Shown: positions 24,065 through 32,787, counted from the stretch's first letter. The stretch: 45,859 bases of DNA from an uncultured Lachnospiraceae bacterium (GCA_944383855.1 CALWRB010000004.1:1-45859), one strand, 5' to 3'. Notes: generated by a model from the sequence alone, not told the origin. Translations and numbers: made by a program.

Positions 24065-24475
24065 TTACAGTGCGTTTGCGATTTTCTGACGCACAGTTTC
24101 GATCTGTTCATCTGTCAGATCCATCGGCCGGTAGGAAATGGTGATACCGTCATTTTCATAGCGAGGGATCAGGTGCAGATGGAAATGGAAAATCGTCTGC
24201 CCCGCAACGGTGCCGTTATTTTGCATGACGTTCATGTGAGAAAATCCGAGTGTTTTCTGCATGACACGCGCGATCTGTGCCGCCAGCTTAAACAGACGAC
24301 CTGCCTGATCGGGATCGATTTCAAAAATATTAGCGACATGTTCCTTCACTATAATCAGGACATGCCCCTCGTTGGCGGGGAAACGGTCTAAAATTACTTT
24401 GAACTCCTCATTTTCGTAAATCGTGGCAGAGGGGATCTCGCCGGATATAATCTTGCAAAAAATGCAGTCACTCAT
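24065..24475 (-). CDS. HIT (histidine triad) family nucleotide-binding protein
   Basis: A 136-residue protein of the HINT/Hit group with the histidine triad in QTIFHFHLHLIPRYEND and the N-terminal FCKIISGEIPSATIYE, including the CxxC-like CIFC. These proteins hydrolyse AMP-lysine or similar nucleoside phosphoramidates; the natural substrate is unclear. ATG 24475 has AAAGGAG about 13 nt upstream, somewhat far. Upstream lies a repeat region (24522-24723) and then the ferritin-like gene on the same strand. Confidence 0.92.
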   Translation of the reverse strand: MSDCIFCKIISGEIPSATIYENEEFKVILDRFPANEGHVLIIVKEHVANIFEIDPDQAGRLFKLAAQIARVMQKTLGFSHMNVMQNNGTVAGQTIFHFHLHLIPRYENDGITISYRPMDLTDEQIETVRQKIANAL

Positions 24476-24521
24476 ACTTTCTTCAGAACTCCTTTCATTT
24501 GTGATGTGTGTTTTCTGTAGT

Positions 24522-24555
24522 AAAACAGTCTGCGGACAGCTTTGCTGTCATTGTA
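24522..24555. repeat. 34-bp direct repeat, copy 1
   Basis: These 34 bases are identical to 24690-24723. Each copy contains the hairpin GACAGC-TTT-GCTGTC. The copies are 168 bp apart, and the material between them repeats smaller pieces (a CCGCAGGGAAA motif appears next to each). It looks like a partly decayed tandem or dispersed repeat and is not coding. Confidence 0.85.
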
Positions 24556-24689
24556 GCGCAGCCGCAGGGAAAACAAGCGACGCGGACAGCGGCATTTGTT
24601 TTCGCAAGGCGGGATATGAGAGAAGCCGCCAAGGCGGAACGAATGTACAATGTGCTGTGACCGCAGGGAAACAGCAGCGCAGAGTGTTG

Positions 24690-24723
24690 AAAACAGTCTG
24701 CGGACAGCTTTGCTGTCATTGTA
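24690..24723. repeat. 34-bp direct repeat, copy 2
   Basis: An exact copy of 24522-24555. It ends about 30 bp past the end of the ferritin-like gene on the minus strand, so its hairpin could also act in the mRNA 3' region. No T-run follows on either strand. Confidence 0.85.
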
Positions 24724-24751
24724 CCACAAAGCAGGAGGGAAGAAAAGAATT

Positions 24752-25255
24752 TTATCCGTTTTTCCTATGAGCAGACAGCATACATAACAGCATCGCGTGG
24801 TTTTGCTTGTCGCTCATAATTTCAAAGAGTACATCTCTGCTTTCATCAGGCGGCAGATTCAAATACAGTTCGCGGAAGAAATCTGCATCTGCCAGTTCCT
24901 TTTGAAAAGCATAGGAAAGACCATCCGTAAGAGTGGTCGGCATTTCGCTTTCGTTTTGCTGTACAGTGGTTTTTTCCGTTTTTTCGCTGCGTTTTCCGGT
25001 GATGTGATACAGGAGATTTTCCAACAGTGCCAAGTGCTTTTTTTCATCTAACCACAAGGAACGGATATTTTGGGCATCGTTTGGCTCAGCAAGCGAAAGC
25101 AGATTGCGGTAAAATGCTTCCAGAGAGGTGCTTTCTGCCTGTGCAAGACGCAGCAGAGAAATCAGTCGTTTATCTTTGCTGTAGTCTGTCAGGGCAGATT
25201 CCTTTGCTGTTAGGGTAGAGCTGTATAAATTGGTTTTTTGATGATAAGGATACAT
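24752..25255 (-). CDS. Ferritin-like domain protein
   Basis: A 167-residue helical protein with ferritin-like spacing of acidic and histidine residues: AQAESTSLEAFYRNL, then LDEKKHLALLENLLYHI, then FQKELADADFFRELYL and SDKQNHAMLLCML. The E-x6-Y plus D/ExxH pairs occur in both helix pairs, as in rubrerythrin-like or spore-associated ferritin-like proteins. Whether it binds iron, and its role, are not clear. ATG 25255 has AAAGGAG about 11 nt upstream. It is divergent from murG. Confidence 0.75.
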   Translation of the reverse strand: MYPYHQKTNLYSSTLTAKESALTDYSKDKRLISLLRLAQAESTSLEAFYRNLLSLAEPNDAQNIRSLWLDEKKHLALLENLLYHITGKRSEKTEKTTVQQNESEMPTTLTDGLSYAFQKELADADFFRELYLNLPPDESRDVLFEIMSDKQNHAMLLCMLSAHRKNG

Positions 25256-25437
25256 TTTGCATCAAACTCCTTTTTTTCTGAATGGTATCAACGTGTCTGA
25301 TAAAAAAGTATATGCGAGAATGCGGACATTCTTGCCGAAAAAAACGAATGTGGCACGCAAAAAAAAGATAGCGGCGGCAGTTGCTTTCTGTTAAAATATA
25401 GAAAGTGCGAAAGAAAGAATGCAAAGGAGAGAGTAAG

Positions 25438-26508
25438 ATGAAGCATATCGTGCTGACAGGCGGCGGTACGGCGGGGCATGTAACACCGAATCTGGCATTG
25501 CTGCCTGCATTGCAAGAAAACGGATTTACCGTCAGCTATATTGGTTCTAAAAACGGAATTGAGAAAAAACTGGTACAGGACGCAGGGATTGCGTATTATG
25601 AAATATCGACGGGGAAACTGCGCAGATATTTGTCCAAGGAAAATTTGACAGATGCCTTTCGCGTGGTAAAAGGTTTGGCGGACGCGACAGCATTGCTGAA
25701 AAAACTGCGCCCGGATATTGTCTTTTCCAAAGGCGGATTTGTGGCGGTGCCGGTCGTTTTGGCGGCGAAACTTTGCGGTATTGATGTTGTGGTACATGAG
25801 TCCGATTTGACACCGGGGCTTGCCAATCGTATCGCGATTCCGTTTGCGAAAACCGTTTGCACCACATTTGCGCAGACAGCCAAGGAGATTCCAAAGCAAA
25901 AAGGTGTGTATACCGGAACGCCGATCCGTAAAAGTCTGTTTGCCGGCAATCGCGAAACAGGACTGCAGATGTGTGGGTTTGACGGCAAAAAGCCCGTGGT
26001 GATGATGATGGGCGGCAGCTCCGGCGCAAAAAAGCTCAATGCGTGCTTAAGGGAAGCGTTAGATGAGCTGACAGCGGATTTTTCGCTGATCCATCTTTGC
26101 GGTAAAGGCAATGTGGATGCGGCTTATGCGGGACGAAAGGACTATACACAGATAGAATACGCCTCTGCGGAACTGCCGCATTTGATGGCGGCGGCAGATG
26201 TAGTGATCTCCCGTGCGGGAAGCAATGCCATCAGTGAATTTCTGGCATTGGGCAAACCACAGCTGTTGATTCCGCTTTCCGCTAAGGCAAGCAGAGGAGA
26301 TCAGCTGCTGAATGCGGCTTATTTTGAAAAGCAAGGTTTTGCCGCCGTGCTGCAGGAGTCGGAAATGACAAAAGAATCTTTACCCCGTGCGCTGCGCGAT
26401 GTATATGAACATCGGGAACAATATCTTGCCGCAATGCGGCGGGAAACGGTACAGGACGGTGTTGCGGCTGTCATGCAGCAGATTTTAAAGGTTTCTGATA
26501 AAAATTAA
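25438..26508 (+). CDS. murG: UDP-N-acetylglucosamine--MurNAc-pentapeptide-PP-undecaprenol GlcNAc transferase
   Basis: A 356-residue GT28 enzyme that makes lipid II by adding GlcNAc to lipid I on the inner membrane face. It has the glycine-rich loop LTGGGTAGHVTPNLAL, VVHESDLTPGLANR, the second glycine loop MMGGSSGAKKLN and the UDP-binding ISRAGSNAISEFLALGKP. ATG 25438 follows AAAGGAGAGA. It is separate from the dcw cluster here, standing alone between the ferritin-like and cyclophilin genes. Confidence 0.95.
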   Translation: MKHIVLTGGGTAGHVTPNLALLPALQENGFTVSYIGSKNGIEKKLVQDAGIAYYEISTGKLRRYLSKENLTDAFRVVKGLADATALLKKLRPDIVFSKGGFVAVPVVLAAKLCGIDVVVHESDLTPGLANRIAIPFAKTVCTTFAQTAKEIPKQKGVYTGTPIRKSLFAGNRETGLQMCGFDGKKPVVMMMGGSSGAKKLNACLREALDELTADFSLIHLCGKGNVDAAYAGRKDYTQIEYASAELPHLMAAADVVISRAGSNAISEFLALGKPQLLIPLSAKASRGDQLLNAAYFEKQGFAAVLQESEMTKESLPRALRDVYEHREQYLAAMRRETVQDGVAAVMQQILKVSDKN

Positions 26509-26610
26509 GAATTGTGAAATGGATTTTTTCTTTATTTTTCAGTATACTGATACAGAGTAAGATCATTTTTCTGTACTTGCGTGGTACGGAAAACGGAAGG
26601 AGAAGGAAAA

Positions 26611-27375
26611 ATGAAGAAGGGTTTGAGCATTGCGCTGGCTGCGTTGTTGGCGGTCGGAACCGCAGGCTGCGGCGCAAAGGAAGAAGCGACAGAGCAGGAA
26701 GATATTGTTTTACAGTCTTTGCTGCCGGAGGAAGGCGACGAGATCGCTGTGATCGAAACGGATATGGGCGTGATCAAAGTGATGTTTTATCCGGAGGAAG
26801 CACCGAAAGCAGTGGAAAACTTCAAAACTTTGGCGCAGGAAGGAAAATATGATGGTGTTTCCTTTCACCGTGTCATTGAAAACTTTATGATACAGACGGG
26901 CGATTATGATGGGGATGGCGGTCAAAGTTGCTGGGGAGAGCCGTTTGAGGACGAAATTTCTCCCAAACTGCACTTTTTCCGCGGCGCGCTTGCAATGGCG
27001 AACAGCGGACCCAATACCAACGGAAGCCAATTTTTTATCGTGCAGGAAAAAGATGTGTCGGAAACTTATCTCAATGCCATTGAAGAAGCCAGAGATGGCG
27101 AAGAAGAACTTGGTATTACACTGACAGACGGTACATTCTATCCTTTGCAGGAAATCTTTACGGAAGCAGTGGTAGAGTATTACCGCACGCAGGGCGGTGC
27201 AGTGCATCTGGAGTATGTGTTTGGCAGCCCGTATACGATATTCGGACAGGTGATCGAAGGAATGGATGTGGTAGATGCCATTGCGGCAGTGGAAGTGGAT
27301 GCGTCGCAGAATGACAAACCACTGGAGGATGTCTGCATTCGCAGTATTACATTTGAAACCTATCAAGCACAATAA
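26611..27375 (+). CDS. Cyclophilin-type peptidyl-prolyl isomerase lipoprotein
   Basis: A 254-residue secreted protein with a lipoprotein signal ending VGTAGC (lipid-modified Cys about 21) and a cyclophilin domain. Motifs are VSFHRVIENFMIQTGD, GALAMANSGPNTNGSQFFI and YTIFGQVIEGMDVVDAI, including the catalytic Arg in FHRV. Between the second and third motifs lies an insert of about 60 residues (NAIEEARDGEEELG onwards) longer than in minimal cyclophilins. It probably helps fold exported proteins. ATG 26611 follows GGAAGGAGAAGGA. It is transcribed alone. Confidence 0.9.
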   Translation: MKKGLSIALAALLAVGTAGCGAKEEATEQEDIVLQSLLPEEGDEIAVIETDMGVIKVMFYPEEAPKAVENFKTLAQEGKYDGVSFHRVIENFMIQTGDYDGDGGQSCWGEPFEDEISPKLHFFRGALAMANSGPNTNGSQFFIVQEKDVSETYLNAIEEARDGEEELGITLTDGTFYPLQEIFTEAVVEYYRTQGGAVHLEYVFGSPYTIFGQVIEGMDVVDAIAAVEVDASQNDKPLEDVCIRSITFETYQAQ

Positions 27376-27380
27376 TAAAT

Positions 27381-27420
27381 ACGGCTCGGGGCGATAGATT
27401 TTGCTCGGAGCCGTTTTTTC
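27381..27420 (+). terminator. Terminator of the cyclophilin gene
   Basis: ACGGCTC (27381-27387) pairs with GAGCCGT (27408-27414), extended by weak pairing inwards, followed by TTTTTT. Confidence 0.8.
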
Positions 27421-27469
27421 AAATAATGTGAAATTTTCTTATGATTTTATTAAGGAATGAAAACAGGAC

Positions 27470-27498
27470 TTGTCAGATGTTGCCTGTTTTGTTACAAT
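27470..27498 (+). promoter_or_regulatory. Promoter of the small lipoprotein gene
   Basis: TTGTCA (27470-27475) and TACAAT (27493-27498) with a 17-bp spacer; the start near 27505 leaves a leader of about 70 nt. Confidence 0.75.
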
Positions 27499-27576
27499 AA
27501 CCCAAGTGTCCAAACGGACAAACAAATATTTTTTTGACAGGAATTTGCAAAAAAAGATAGGGGGGAGAAATAAAAT

Positions 27577-27984
27577 ATGAAATGGAATAGAATGATTTCT
27601 TTCGGATTGTTGCTGATGGGTATTTTGCTGTTTGCGGGCTGTGGCAGTCAGGCGCAGCCGCAGGAACAGGAAACTGTGTCCTATACTTTTACATTTGCCA
27701 ATGAAACAGGAGAAGATGTGGTAGACTTGAAACTGCGTCCGGACGAAACGTACGATTGGTCGGAAAATCTGCTGACGACTGATGTGTGGGAAACCGGTTA
27801 TGAGATGCCGGTTACATTAACGGGTGAGTTGCCGGAAAGTGCAAACGGATGGCAGGTGCAGATGACATTTGCAGACGGTACACAGGCGCAATGGGATGGC
27901 GTGAATATTTTGGACGGCGGCAAAACCACATTCCAGGCAAATACCAAAATGGAACAGGAAACACCGGATATGCAAACAGAATAA
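27577..27984 (+). CDS. Small lipoprotein of unknown function
   Basis: A 135-residue protein with a signal peptide and lipobox LFAGC (lipidated Cys about 22), then a compact beta-rich domain starting YTFTFANETGEDVVDLKL. The domain begins like proteins that describe a strand-rich fold with N-terminal NxTG, but I cannot name a family. AGGGGGGAG precedes ATG 27577. It has its own promoter and terminator. Confidence 0.75.
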   Translation: MKWNRMISFGLLLMGILLFAGCGSQAQPQEQETVSYTFTFANETGEDVVDLKLRPDETYDWSENLLTTDVWETGYEMPVTLTGELPESANGWQVQMTFADGTQAQWDGVNILDGGKTTFQANTKMEQETPDMQTE

Positions 27985-28001
27985 AGAAACAAATGTTTGA
28001 T

Positions 28002-28031
28002 GCGGCATGACAAAATCATGTCGCTTTTTTT
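28002..28031 (+). terminator. Terminator of the small lipoprotein gene
   Basis: GCGGCATGA (28002-28010) pairs with TCATGTCGC (28016-28024) and is followed by seven T residues. Confidence 0.85.
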
Positions 28032-28135
28032 GTGCTTTTTTCTTGAAAAATGTTGAAAAAGCAAGAATAATGTAGAAAAAAGAAGAAATCGAAATAAGAA
28101 CATATGGATCATTTTTCCAAATAATAAAACAGGGA

Positions 28136-28162
28136 TTGACAAAACAACAGTTCGATTATAAA
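28136..28162 (+). promoter_or_regulatory. Possible promoter of the metallo-beta-lactamase-fold gene
   Basis: A consensus TTGACA (28136-28141) is followed after 15 bp by TATAAA (28157-28162). The spacer is short, so this is tentative. Confidence 0.4.
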
Positions 28163-28235
28163 GTGGAAAGAGGAAACGATTTACAGAAGAACGTTTGTAG
28201 TAAGTTCTTTCGAGTGCAAACGAAGGGGGAACAAT

Positions 28236-29624
28236 ATGGGATCTTTAATTTCGATTTGTATGGCGCTGATGCTGCTGGCATCTTCCGCTGCAGGACAGTA
28301 TATTTCTCATAAGGAAGGCGTAGAAGTACAGTTTTTGCAGCAGGAAGTCGCTTTCGAACTCCCGCCGCAGCGTGTGTATGGACAAACTCTGGTGCCGATG
28401 GATACATTTTTTGCAGCAATGGGGGCAAAAACAGAGCAAACAGGCATCGGTACGTTTCGTATTCAAAAAGGCGATACCTCTTTGCAGGTGACGGTAGGCG
28501 AGAAAGAAGCGCTGTTTGGCGGAGAAAAAAAGATAATGGCAGCTGCACCGCTGTTGTTGGGCGGCAAGGTGTGGATACCGCTGGAAACAGCGGCGGAAGG
28601 GTTCGGTTACCGGCTGGCATTTGACGAAGATACACAAAGCGTACAGATCACAGAAAAAGATGGGTCAGAGCTGACGGTGCATTTTATTGACGTGGGGCAG
28701 GCAGACGCGATATTGTTAGAAAGCGGCGGAAAGGTCATGCTGATCGACGGCGGAAATGTGGCGGACAGTGATCTGATCTATACTTATCTGCAAAAAGAGA
28801 ACATTGACTATATTGATTATATGGTGGGAACGCATGCGCATGAAGACCATATGGGTGGGCTATCGGGTGCGCTCGCGAAGGCAAAAGTCGGACAGATCTA
28901 TGTACCGGAAACGAAAAGCGATGCCAAGTTTTATCAAAATTTCGAAAATATGGCAGCCAAACAGGGGCTTTCCTTGCAGCAGCCGCAAGCGGGGCAAGAA
29001 GTGATCTTAGGAGATGCGCAAATTTATTTTTACCTGCCGACACAGGAAGATGCGGACGATTTGAACAATACTTCTCTGGTTGTAAAGGCTGTTTGCGGAG
29101 AAACTTCATTCTTATTTACGGCAGATGCGGAGGCGGAGGAAGAAAAGGACCTTTTGGCACAGTCGTATGACCTTAGTGCGACGGTACTGAAGGCAGGACA
29201 TCATGGTTCAGATACTTCATCTTCTTATGTGTTCTTAAGAGAAGTCATGCCGCAGTATGTGGTGATCTCTGTCGGGAAAGATAATTCCTACGGACACCCC
29301 GATGAGAGCGTTTTAAGCAGATTTCGGGACGTAGGCGCGGAAGTTTACCGTACGGATCTGCAGGGGGATATTATCGCTTTCAGTGACGGAGAAGAAGTTA
29401 CCTTCCGCACTTCTAAGAATGCTCCCGTCCAAGTGCAAAAACCGTCCGCGGAAACGAATGGCACACAGCCGCAGGGGCAGACTTATATCGGAAATATAAA
29501 CACCAAAAAATTTCACAGAGAAAGCTGCCGTTCTTTGCCGGCGGAGAAAAATCGAGTGTATTTCAGTTCTCGGGAAGAAGCGGTAACAAAGGGCTATGAC
29601 GCTTGCGGAATCTGTAAGCCATAA
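28236..29624 (+). CDS. Secreted ComEC-type metallo-beta-lactamase-fold protein with stalk and Ada-like zinc domains
   Basis: A 462-residue exported protein in four parts. A signal-like hydrophobic N-terminus (1-20) comes first, then a copper-amine-oxidase-N-like stalk domain (about 25-135, LVPMDTFFAAMG and VWIPLETAAEGFGY). Next is a metallo-beta-lactamase fold (about 145-390) with THAHEDHMGG, the distal Asp in LFTADAEAEE and AGHHGSDTSSS, like the C-terminal domain of ComEC. Last is a C-terminal Ada-type zinc-binding module (about 418-462: FHRESCRSLP and CGICKP). The substrate is unknown; secreted nuclease or phosphodiesterase activity is only inference. ATG 28236 follows GAAGGGGGAA. Confidence 0.88.
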   Translation: MGSLISICMALMLLASSAAGQYISHKEGVEVQFLQQEVAFELPPQRVYGQTLVPMDTFFAAMGAKTEQTGIGTFRIQKGDTSLQVTVGEKEALFGGEKKIMAAAPLLLGGKVWIPLETAAEGFGYRLAFDEDTQSVQITEKDGSELTVHFIDVGQADAILLESGGKVMLIDGGNVADSDLIYTYLQKENIDYIDYMVGTHAHEDHMGGLSGALAKAKVGQIYVPETKSDAKFYQNFENMAAKQGLSLQQPQAGQEVILGDAQIYFYLPTQEDADDLNNTSLVVKAVCGETSFLFTADAEAEEEKDLLAQSYDLSATVLKAGHHGSDTSSSYVFLREVMPQYVVISVGKDNSYGHPDESVLSRFRDVGAEVYRTDLQGDIIAFSDGEEVTFRTSKNAPVQVQKPSAETNGTQPQGQTYIGNINTKKFHRESCRSLPAEKNRVYFSSREEAVTKGYDACGICKP

Positions 29625-29630
29625 AAAGAA

Positions 29631-29670
29631 AGGAGGCTGTTTTCTATCGAAAACGACCTCCTCAATTTTT
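29631..29670. terminator. Terminator between convergent genes
   Basis: AGGAGG (29631-29636) with CCTCCT (29657-29662) and GTTTTC (29639-29644) with GAAAAC (29649-29654) form a two-part stem, with T-rich sequence on both strands. Confidence 0.7.
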
Positions 29671-29699
29671 ATACCCATATGATGCGGCTGAAATCAAGC

Positions 29700-30212
29700 T
29701 TATTCCTGCTTGTCCGCCTGCGCCTGCTCCGCTTCGTAAGCGTATTTTTCCGTCAATGCGGCACAGTAGGCAATGATGCGCGCACAGTCTTTTTTCTTGG
29801 GAGCACCTGCGGCGATCTCTGCCAAAGGCGCAGTCAACTCGCGGCAGATCAGTGTTCCGTAAGTTTCCTGAATTTCATTGGCAAGTTCGCGAAAAGGCGC
29901 ATAGCGTGCGGGCAGTTCCGCGCGTCTTTCGGCATAATCTTTTCCTGCCATGGGGTTTTCTCTGCCGTAGATGGTACCAAGACTCATGACAGCACCGGAA
30001 ATCGCACCACAGATATTGCCGCTTCTGCCGATACCGCCGCCAAAGCCTGTTGCCAAGCGGATCGTTTCGGGGGGCAGCCCTGTTTCATGCAGGTCAAAAA
30101 ATGTTTTCGCGACGCATTCCGCGCAATTCAGACCCTCATCGTGATAAGCTGCGGCCATTTCACCGGCTTTTTTCATACGTTCTTCCAAAGATAACCGACT
30201 GTGTTCTGTCAT
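29700..30212 (-). CDS. C_GCAxxG_C_C family redox-type protein
   Basis: A 170-residue protein of the family named for its cysteine pattern. Visible are NCAECV (about 30), GNICGAISGAVMSLG (about 70) and later cysteines in TLICREL and CARIIAYC. The pattern suggests bound metal or redox-active thiols; no reaction is established. ATG 30212 is chosen because AAGGAGGT (30221-30228) lies 8 nt upstream; a longer reading to 30236 lacks a ribosome site. It is a single gene, divergent from the USP-like gene. Confidence 0.85.
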   Translation of the reverse strand: MTEHSRLSLEERMKKAGEMAAAYHDEGLNCAECVAKTFFDLHETGLPPETIRLATGFGGGIGRSGNICGAISGAVMSLGTIYGRENPMAGKDYAERRAELPARYAPFRELANEIQETYGTLICRELTAPLAEIAAGAPKKKDCARIIAYCAALTEKYAYEAEQAQADKQE

Positions 30213-30400
30213 GTGAAAATACCTCCTTGCAGTCATAATTCATTTCAATCCTTTCTATGATACAAAAGAAACAATCGTTTGTCAAACGAAGCAGGGGAGG
30301 AGAGAAAACGGGGAATCGTAAGAAATATGTAAAAGAAATCATATCAAATTCTAAGATTGCCGTGATATGATCATAATCGGAGGGTAAAAGGAGGAAAGCG

Positions 30401-30853
30401 ATGAATCCATACAGGCAAGAAATGCAACTGCAATTCAAAAGGAAAAAAATTTGTGTGCTGATCACAGTACAGGAATCGGCAAAACGGCTGATCGATCAGG
30501 GGCTTTCCGAAGCGGCGGCAAGCGGCGGTGAGCTGCACCTTCTGCATGTGCAAAAAGGCAGGGACCTGCTCAGGAACAAAGAAACGATACGCTTGTTATG
30601 GAGTTTGATGGAATACGGTGGCAGATGCGGCGCAGAGATACATATTTTATGCGCCGAGAATACGGCAGATACGATCGGGGATTTTGTTTCTCTGCAAAAA
30701 ATAGATACCGTCGTGATGGGCGAACCATCCGGCAGAAGAAGCGCAAACGGGGAAACGGAGTTTTCTTCCATTCTTTTGGCATTGCCGGAAGAAACGGAAG
30801 TCATCAGTGTACCTGCGCAGCAAGCGTATGATCACAGTAAATTGATCGGATAG
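30401..30853 (+). CDS. Universal-stress-protein-like (UspA fold) protein
   Basis: A 150-residue protein with an alternating beta/alpha HUP-type pattern: KICVLITVQESAKRLIDQGL, GELHLLHVQKG, AEIHILCAENTADTIGDF and TVVMGEPSG. It resembles the USP domain of clostridial KdpD-related or UspA proteins. The ATP-binding GxxG-x9-G(S/T) motif is only partly kept (GEPSGRRSANGETEFSS). The role is unknown. ATG 30401 follows AAAAGGAGG. It is transcribed alone and ends at a strong terminator. Confidence 0.72.
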   Translation: MNPYRQEMQLQFKRKKICVLITVQESAKRLIDQGLSEAAASGGELHLLHVQKGRDLLRNKETIRLLWSLMEYGGRCGAEIHILCAENTADTIGDFVSLQKIDTVVMGEPSGRRSANGETEFSSILLALPEETEVISVPAQQAYDHSKLIG

Positions 30854-30880
30854 TTTAGAAGAAAACGGAACGTATTAAAA

Positions 30881-30914
30881 AACAGTATGGCTTTTGCCAT
30901 ACTGTTTTTTTTCG
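30881..30914. terminator. Bidirectional terminator (USP-like gene and tagO)
   Basis: AACAGTATGGC (30881-30891) pairs perfectly with GCCATACTGTT (30896-30906) around TTTT, with a T-run on the plus strand and an A-run (T-run on minus) upstream. Confidence 0.9.
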
Positions 30915-30933
30915 TTCCAAGAAAGCGCGTATA

Positions 30934-31977
30934 TCAGGAAGTATGATTTTTATTGCGGATATGCGCGTTAAAATAATAAATGATAAAGCTAAGCAGAATA
31001 ATCGTCAGCACAACGACAACGATCGTACGGGAATCCTTGAAGGAAATAAAGATCGCAAGCAGACCCAGAATGAGGCTGATCGCATACAAAATCAGCACAG
31101 CCTGTTTTTGGGAAAAACCGTGATCGATCAGCTTATGATGCATATGCCCTCTGTCAGCCTGCATGATCGGCTGATGTTTTGCCATACGGCGCAGCATCGC
31201 GAAAATGGTGTCGAAAATCGGCAGTCCCAAGCAAAGCATACTCACAATCAGCGCCAACAGCGCGTAGCCTTTGAATACGCCTAACACACTGGTGACGCCT
31301 AACACAAACCCCAAAAAGGTGGAGCCGGTATCCCCCATAAAGATTTCGGCAGGGTTAAAGTTTCTGGGCAGAAAACCGATGCACGCGCCTGCCAATGCCG
31401 CGGTAAAGACCACCGCAGCGGTGCTTCCTGTCATGATGCAAAGCACCATCAAACATAAGGAAGCGATAGAAGAAACACCTGCCGCAAGCCCGTCCAATCC
31501 GTCGATCAAGTTGACGGCATTGGTCATGCCCACGATCCAGATCAGTGTAATGGGAACGCTGAATGCTTGTAAGGTATGCGTCACAGGCCACAGCACCACA
31601 TGAATGCGTGTGCCGGAAAAAATAACAATCAGTGCCGCAATGATCTGCACACAGAATTTCAACTTTGCGGGCAAATTATGGGTGTCGTCTAAAATACCCA
31701 ACACTACAATAATAGATACACCGATGATAAACCCAATAAACTGACTGAGATTCATCGTTTTTTCGAAATAATACAGTCCAATGACAGGAATCAAAAATCC
31801 CAGTACGATCGCGATACCGCCCATACGCGGCATTGGCTTGTGATGCACGCCCCTGTCTTTGGGATAATCAATGGCGCCGGCTTTAAAGGACAGCCATTTG
31901 GCAAACGGTGTGGTGACCAGCGTGATGCTGAAGGCACAGGCGAATGCTGCGATATATAAGAGCCATTTATGCTCCAT
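30934..31977 (-). CDS. tagO: Undecaprenyl-phosphate N-acetylglucosaminyl 1-phosphate transferase (TagO/WecA family)
   Basis: A 347-residue polytopic membrane enzyme with about ten hydrophobic segments. It starts cell-wall glycopolymer or polysaccharide synthesis by moving GlcNAc-1-P onto undecaprenyl phosphate. Motifs are PRMGGIAIVLGF, the Mg-binding LDDTHNLPAKLKF, NAVNLIDGLDGLAAG, FMGDTGSTFLGF and the cytoplasmic GHMHHKL. ATG 31977 follows AAGGAGAGA. It has its own promoter (32074-32102). The deoxysugar operon at 37.6-44 kb may use such a lipid-linked acceptor; that is inference. Confidence 0.92.
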   Translation of the reverse strand: MEHKWLLYIAAFACAFSITLVTTPFAKWLSFKAGAIDYPKDRGVHHKPMPRMGGIAIVLGFLIPVIGLYYFEKTMNLSQFIGFIIGVSIIVVLGILDDTHNLPAKLKFCVQIIAALIVIFSGTRIHVVLWPVTHTLQAFSVPITLIWIVGMTNAVNLIDGLDGLAAGVSSIASLCLMVLCIMTGSTAAVVFTAALAGACIGFLPRNFNPAEIFMGDTGSTFLGFVLGVTSVLGVFKGYALLALIVSMLCLGLPIFDTIFAMLRRMAKHQPIMQADRGHMHHKLIDHGFSQKQAVLILYAISLILGLLAIFISFKDSRTIVVVVLTIILLSFIIYYFNAHIRNKNHTS

Positions 31978-32073
31978 CGAAACTCTCTCCTTATCAATGA
32001 AAATAATACAGCGACAAAAACCTTTCTTGGCTGATTGCCTGAATACAGATGTTTTTGTTTCAATAACAGCACA

Positions 32074-32102
32074 ACTATACCATAAAATACGGCAAAAAGC
32101 AA
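32074..32102 (-). promoter_or_regulatory. Promoter of tagO
   Basis: On the minus strand, TTGCTT (32102-32097) and TATAGT (32079-32074) are separated by 17 bp, with TGG before the -10 (extended -10). Confidence 0.75.
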
Positions 32103-32160
32103 AGAAAGGTTTATTAAGATTTTTTTAAGAGTTTTTTGTCAAAACAAGGCTTCGAAAAAC

Positions 32161-32787
32161 TTATTTGGTGCCGAAAATACGATCTCCGGCATCTCCGAGC
32201 CCCGGTACGATATAACCGTGGTCATTGAGCATACCATCATGTGCCGCCGCGTAAATATCCACATCGGGGTGTGCCTGCTGCACTTTTGTTACACCGTCGG
32301 GTGCCGCCAGAATGCAAAGGAAGATGATCTGCTTTACACCGCGTTCTTTCAAAAATGTGATCGCGGCTTCCGCTGTGCCGCCGGTCGCAAGCATAGGGTC
32401 TGTTAAAATTACTGTGCGTTCCGCTACATCGGCGGGCAGTTTACAATAGTACTCCACAGGCTGCAGTGTTTCGGGGTCACGGTACAGACCGATGTGTCCG
32501 ATCTTTGCGGTGGGCATCAGATGCAGCAGACCGTCTGTCATGCCGATACCGGCACGCAGGATAGGCACAATGGCAAGCTTATCGCGGATCGTGCGGCAGG
32601 AAGCTGCTGCAATGGGCGTTTGCACAGTAATCTCCTGCAAAGGAAGATCTCTGGTGGCTTCATAGCACAAAAGCATAGCGACTTCGCCGATGATCTCGCG
32701 AAATTCTTTGGAACCGGTGTTTTTGTCACGCAGCAGCGCCATTTTGCTTTGGATCAACGGGTGTTCGGATACAAATAATTTGCCCAT
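32161..32787 (-). CDS. upp: Uracil phosphoribosyltransferase
   Basis: A 208-residue PRTase of pyrimidine salvage (uracil + PRPP to UMP). It has the PRPP loop [18 protein letters not shown] and the C-terminal uracil-binding [13 protein letters not shown]. Other family segments are [18 protein letters not shown] and [16 protein letters not shown] 32787 is chosen over the in-frame GTG 32793 because GAGG (32795-32798) is then 7 nt away. It lies 9 bp downstream of rpiB on the same strand. Confidence 0.96.
   Translation of the reverse strand: MGKLFVSEHPLIQSKMALLRDKNTGSKEFREIIGEVAMLLCYEATRDLPLQEITVQTPIAAASCRTIRDKLAIVPILRAGIGMTDGLLHLMPTAKIGHIGLYRDPETLQPVEYYCKLPADVAERTVILTDPMLATGGTAEAAITFLKERGVKQIIFLCILAAPDGVTKVQQAHPDVDIYAAAHDGMLNDHGYIVPGLGDAGDRIFGTK

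Noticed and set aside
24522..24723. CRISPR array
   Set aside because: Only two repeat copies with a 134-bp interval, an internal palindrome and nested sub-repeats, and no cas genes.
24472..24770. Short open frames on both strands across the repeat region
   Set aside because: They follow the repeat, carry no ribosome site and duplicate the same YNDSKAVRRLF string; treated as non-coding repeat.
26520..26548. Promoter TGGATT-17-TATACT before the cyclophilin gene
   Set aside because: The -10 is good but the -35 is poor, so read-through from murG is equally possible.
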